Shown: positions 43,995 through 46,917 of the stretch, piece after piece
Numbering within the stretch: the first letter of the stretch is position 1
Layout of the letters: the number at the start of each line of letters is the position of its first letter
From: Acidobacteriota bacterium
GTDB taxonomy: Bacteria > Acidobacteriota > Terriglobia > Bryobacterales > Bryobacteraceae
Length of the DNA stretch: 46,917 nucleotides
NCBI GenBank assembly: GCA_016871015.1
Contig: VFZX01000016.1
Location: forward strand, 1 to 46,917
Direction of reading: 5' to 3'
Made by a program: the position numbers and the translations under genes
Notes under the pieces: generated by a model
The model's database searches: none
What the model was told of the DNA's origin: nothing
Seen by the model: only the letters and a program-made list of their open reading frames with translations

Positions 43995-45431
43995 ATGCAT
44001 CGGCTGGGCCCTCTGTTGCGGACCGGCGTCCTGTGCTTTGGGTTGGCGGTTGTTCCCGGCAGGCCGCAGGCGGGCCGGGAAGCCGTGATGGAGGCGATCT
44101 CGGCCCGGCGATTCAGCGTTGCGCTCGAGTTGCTGGATGGCATCCTCGGAACGGAGAAGACGAATCCGGCTCTCTGGACGCTGAGAGGCGTTGTGCTGAC
44201 GGAGTTGCGCCGCGAAGCAGAGAGCCTCGCCAGTTTCCGGAATGCCCTGTCGCTCGACCCTGGGTTCCTGCCGGCGCTGGAACGGGCGGCCGAGATCGAG
44301 TTGCGCCGTAACGACCCCTCGGCGCGGTCGACTCTCGGTCGAATTCTCGGGCAGCGCCCGGCGGATCCGGTGGCGCACCTGATGGCAGGCGTGGCAGCGT
44401 TCCGCGAAAAGGATTGCTCCGCCACGCTCGACCACTTCGCCAAGGCCCGCTCTACGGTCCACGACAACGCGATTGCACTCTCTCATGAGGGGCAGTGCCA
44501 GTTCGAGGCGGGAAAGGCGCTGGAAGCATCCGAGATCTATCGCCGTCTGCTCGAATTGCGGCCCGATGACCGGCGGGCGCGTTTCAATCTGGGGCTGAGC
44601 CTGCACGAGGCGGGAAAGCAGCGGGAGGCTGCCGCGGCGCTGCAGCCGCTCACAGCGGCGCCTCACGACGGCGACGCCCTGCGACTGCTGGCAGGAGTCT
44701 TCGAGTCGATGGGAGACGTGAAGCGGGCCGTGGGTTTGCTCCAGGAGGCGATCGCGGCGCAGCCGGAGGACGAGCGCGCGTATTTGCACCTGGCAGCACT
44801 TTGCCTGTCACGCGACTCGGCGGCACTGGGAATCCAGGTCCTTACCGGAGGGCTCAAGAAGGTGACCCGATCCGGCAAGCTGCATGCCGCACGCGGGATG
44901 CTCCACGCTCATCTCGGCCAGTACGAACCCGCCGAAAAGGACTTCGAAGCCGCCGACCCGGCCTCGGCGGCCTTGGGACTTGCCGTGACGCGGCAGGTTC
45001 AGGGCCGCGCCGGGGATGCGATTCCAGCGCTCCGCGAACGGCTGCGCCGGGCGCCCGGCGACGCTTCCTCGGCTGCGGCATTGGCAAGAGCGTTGCGGGA
45101 GGACGGCGCGACTCCCGGTTCGGCGGCGTTCGACGAGGCTATCTCGGCGCTTCAGCGCGCCGTGGCGCTCGATCCGCGCCATCTCGATGCTCGCGTGGAG
45201 CTGGGCAAAGCGCTGCTTGGTGCGGGAAGGCCCGATGAGGCGGTGATACACTTGCGAACCGCCGCAGAGGCAGATCCTCGCGGCCGCGCTTCGGCATATC
45301 TGCTGATACGAGCATTGATGCGGACGAAACAATCCGAGGAGGTGCGGAAACAGGTCGAACACTACCGCTCACTTCTCGAGCGCGAAGCCCCCCGCCCACA
45401 CACTTTTGACTCCGGGCGCGCAGGCAAGTAG
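43995..45431 (+). CDS. TPR repeat protein, exported
   Basis: 478 residues, starting 22 bases after the barrel gene. A hydrophobic N-terminus (LLRTGVLCFGLAVVPG) suggests export. Most of the length is tetratricopeptide repeats, about eleven by eye, for example ALELLDGILGTEKTNPALWT, YRRLLELRPDDRRARFNLGL, LLQEAIAAQPEDERAYLHLA and LQRAVALDPRHLDARVELGK. TPRs bind partner proteins, so in this operon it may bridge the GWxTD protein and the barrel. The -35 of the next gene's promoter lies inside its 3' end, so the following receptor is separately transcribed. Confidence 0.88.
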   Translation: MHRLGPLLRTGVLCFGLAVVPGRPQAGREAVMEAISARRFSVALELLDGILGTEKTNPALWTLRGVVLTELRREAESLASFRNALSLDPGFLPALERAAEIELRRNDPSARSTLGRILGQRPADPVAHLMAGVAAFREKDCSATLDHFAKARSTVHDNAIALSHEGQCQFEAGKALEASEIYRRLLELRPDDRRARFNLGLSLHEAGKQREAAAALQPLTAAPHDGDALRLLAGVFESMGDVKRAVGLLQEAIAAQPEDERAYLHLAALCLSRDSAALGIQVLTGGLKKVTRSGKLHAARGMLHAHLGQYEPAEKDFEAADPASAALGLAVTRQVQGRAGDAIPALRERLRRAPGDASSAAALARALREDGATPGSAAFDEAISALQRAVALDPRHLDARVELGKALLGAGRPDEAVIHLRTAAEADPRGRASAYLLIRALMRTKQSEEVRKQVEHYRSLLEREAPRPHTFDSGRAGK

Positions 45432-45434
45432 CAT
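45406..45434 (+). promoter_or_regulatory. Sigma70-like promoter of the disrupted receptor gene
   Basis: TTGACT (45406-45411) and TAGCAT (45429-45434) with a 17-base spacer. Transcription would begin near 45441, giving a leader of about 46 bases that contains AAAGGGGG, 11 bases before the ATG at 45487. The element lies within the end of the TPR gene. Confidence 0.65.
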
Positions 45435-45486
45435 AGGAGACAGTCTCACGTCTCAACATTCATTCCGAAAGGGGGATGCAGTCGAA

Positions 45487-46605
45487 ATGCGGCAAGCAAT
45501 CGGCTTTGCACTGGCGGCGCTGCTTGCGTCAGTCTGTTTCGCACAGGATCAAGGCCGGCTCACCGGAACGGTCGGCGATACCACTGGCGCGGTGGTAGCC
45601 GGCGCTGAGATCACGGCGGTTAACCGTGCGACCGGAGTGAGCTACAGGGCCGCTTCCAATACCACGGGGACCTACGTGTTCCCGCAACTGCCACCCGGAA
45701 CCTATTCGGTGACCTGCCGGCTGGACGGTTTCAAGTCCGTGGAACATCGCGAGATTATCCTGGAGACCCGATACTCGCGCACGATCGACTTTCAGCTTGA
45801 AGTAGGACAGGTAACCGAGCGCGTGGAGGTAGCCGCCACGACGCCGCTGCTCGAATCGGAAAACGCAGGAATCGGCCAACTGGTCGACCGCAACAAGATG
45901 ATGGCGTTTCCGCTACGCGACCGCCGCTCCGGCGGACTGGTTCTGCTCGCGCCCGGCGTGGTGAGCCAGAATCCGACATCAGAGAACGTGAGCGTCGCTG
46001 GAGGCCGCGGACGCAACCAGAACTACCTCATCGACGGCATCAGCAATATCAACAGCGGTACGGACCTATCGATCTCGCAGTTCAACCCGCCGGCCGAGTC
46101 GATCCAGGAGTTCAAAGTAGAGATCAACAGCTACACGGCGGATCTGGGCCGGTCGAGCGGCGGAGTGATTTCCGCTACCACCCGTGCCGGTACGAACGAG
46201 TTCCACGGCTCCGGCTACTGGTTCGTTCGCGATGATGCGTTCGATGCGCGCAGCTTCTACGCCGCGTTCAAAGAGCCGCTGCGTTTTCATGTGACCGGGG
46301 GCTCGCTGGGTGGTCCGATCATCCGAAACAAGACCTTTTTCTTCACCAACTACGAGTATCAGGACAACGTCGCCGGGCAGACGTTTTCGAGTGAAGTGGT
46401 TCCACATCCGCGCGAGCGGATAGGTGATTTCTCGGCGCGACGGGACGTCTCCGTGCTCGATCCGGTGAGCCGTACGCCATTTCCCGGAAACATCATCCCG
46501 CAAAGCCGCATCGATCCGGTTGCGCGGCAGCTCGTCAGTTTCTTTCCGGAGGCCAATATCGCGTCTAACGACGTGACTGTGCGAACCGGAGACATCCTTG
46601 ACAAG
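45487..46605 (+). pseudogene. TonB-dependent receptor, 5' part, cut by an IS element
   Basis: About 373 receptor codons from ATG 45487. A signal peptide ends at CFAQ; in-frame codons upstream overlap the TPR gene's end and are not needed. The head is CarboxypepD_reg (RLTGTVGDTTGAVVAGAEIT), the plug contains NYLIDGISNINSG and GRSSGGVISATTRAGTNEFHG, then the first barrel strands. Homology to receptors of this family, usually about 1000-1150 residues, fades between about 46580 and 46605. The frame then runs on through IS sequence as nonsense (ending near 46890). The gene probably cannot make a functional receptor. The missing 3' part would lie beyond the right edge. Confidence 0.8.
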
Positions 46606-46917
46606 TGTGCCGGTGGGCGGTTGACACAAACGAAGGGTAACCGGGGGACAGCGGTTAAGCTGGGGGATGCCCTGGCGAGAGGTGAGCCGCATGGACAGCA
46701 AGGTCGAGTTTATCGAAGATTGGCAGGCAAACGACCTGTCATTTTCAGAATTGTGCCGGAAACACGGGATATCGAGGCAGACCGGGTATACGCTGGTGGA
46801 CCGGTTCCGTGTGGAGGGCTGGGATGGCCTGCAAGAGCGGAGCCGTGCCCCCCACCACAGTCCGGCCGCCATGGAGGAGGGCACGCGTGAGGAGTTGATC
46901 GAACTGCGGATGCAGCA
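46606..46917 (+). mobile_element. IS481-like insertion sequence, left part
   Basis: The left end probably lies at TGTGCCGGTGGGCGG (46606) or at the earlier TGTGCGAACCGGAGAC (46578). Two TTGACA repeats 23 bases apart (46598 and 46621) look like terminal transposase-binding repeats. The element runs off the right edge, so the right end and any target duplication cannot be checked here. Confidence 0.65.
46691..46917 (+). CDS. IS481 family transposase, N-terminal part
   Basis: 75 codons visible, incomplete at the right edge. From ATG 46691 the product starts MDSKVEFIEDWQANDLSFSE and continues with LCRKHGISRQTGYTLVDRF, a helix-turn-helix typical of IS481/IS3-type transposases, then GWDGLQERSRAPHHSP, a segment highly characteristic of IS481 proteins. 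The DDE catalytic domain would follow outside the window. It is in a different frame from the interrupted receptor. Confidence 0.8.
   Translation, partial: MDSKVEFIEDWQANDLSFSELCRKHGISRQTGYTLVDRFRVEGWDGLQERSRAPHHSPAAMEEGTREELIELRMQ

Noticed and set aside
1-46917. tRNA, rRNA or riboswitch genes
   Set aside because: No cloverleaf, rRNA-like stretch or known riboswitch core was seen by eye; a tRNAscan-SE or Infernal run was not possible.

Overview
The window is high-GC (roughly 60-65%), densely packed DNA from an acidobacterium, most likely of the Solibacteres/Bryobacterales type. The pointers are Oar-like TonB-dependent receptors with a carboxypeptidase-regulatory head, a GWxTD protein, a planctomycete-type cytochrome/DUF1549/DUF1553 protein, many secreted beta-rich proteins and a DUF2959 protein. 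This placement is inferred from gene content; no rRNA or tRNA gene is present. There is no non-coding stretch over 300 bases; the longest gap is 40250-40429.

Left end (1-3013): a Septu-like ATPase/HNH-nuclease pair whose two genes overlap by 4 bases. It abuts a relic of a subtilisin-type protease that keeps only its propeptide. Short repeats that may be an insertion-sequence end lie just beyond. 3014-7925: valyl-tRNA synthetase and, convergent to it, a secreted S9 prolyl oligopeptidase. 7937-13813: a membrane formate dehydrogenase operon (alpha, beta, gamma), then a DUF2959 protein and an alpha/beta-hydrolase-like protein. The alpha subunit is a selenoprotein read through UGA at 8525-8527, with a SECIS-like hairpin directly after it.

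13836-16556: a 906-residue SIR2-NACHT protein, an NLR-like defence sensor with a predicted NAD-cleaving head. 16483-25840: a divergent membrane locus. Leftward run two half-size PepSY-type membrane proteins, a CDP-alcohol phosphatidyltransferase and a GtrA-like protein. Rightward run a ten-helix membrane protein with a duplicated W-H-x3-G-x-D...P-x-H motif, a membrane-anchored protein with two identically spaced H-x12-HLHP motifs, and a 1495-residue protein with 14 FG-GAP/VCBS repeats. This is the best candidate here for an undescribed system, perhaps in metal or redox handling at the inner membrane. The role is inference; the motifs are visible.

25850-34568 (leftward): a full TonB-dependent receptor, a CBM9/beta-helix secreted protein and a PSCyt1-DUF1549-DUF1553 protein. 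34607-39266 (rightward): a small barrel-like protein, then a tightly overlapping set of HpaI-type aldolase, iron alcohol dehydrogenase, PQQ-like beta-propeller and GT4 glycosyltransferase, meeting galE tail to tail. 40430-45431: a GWxTD protein, a carboxypeptidase-regulatory outer-membrane barrel and a TPR protein, led by a strong sigma70-like promoter. 45487-46917: a second TonB-dependent receptor cut by an IS481-like element that runs off the right edge.

Notable regulatory pattern: several transcription-unit heads have a TAnnnT -10-like hexamer only 6-9 bases before the start codon, suggesting leaderless or nearly leaderless mRNAs.
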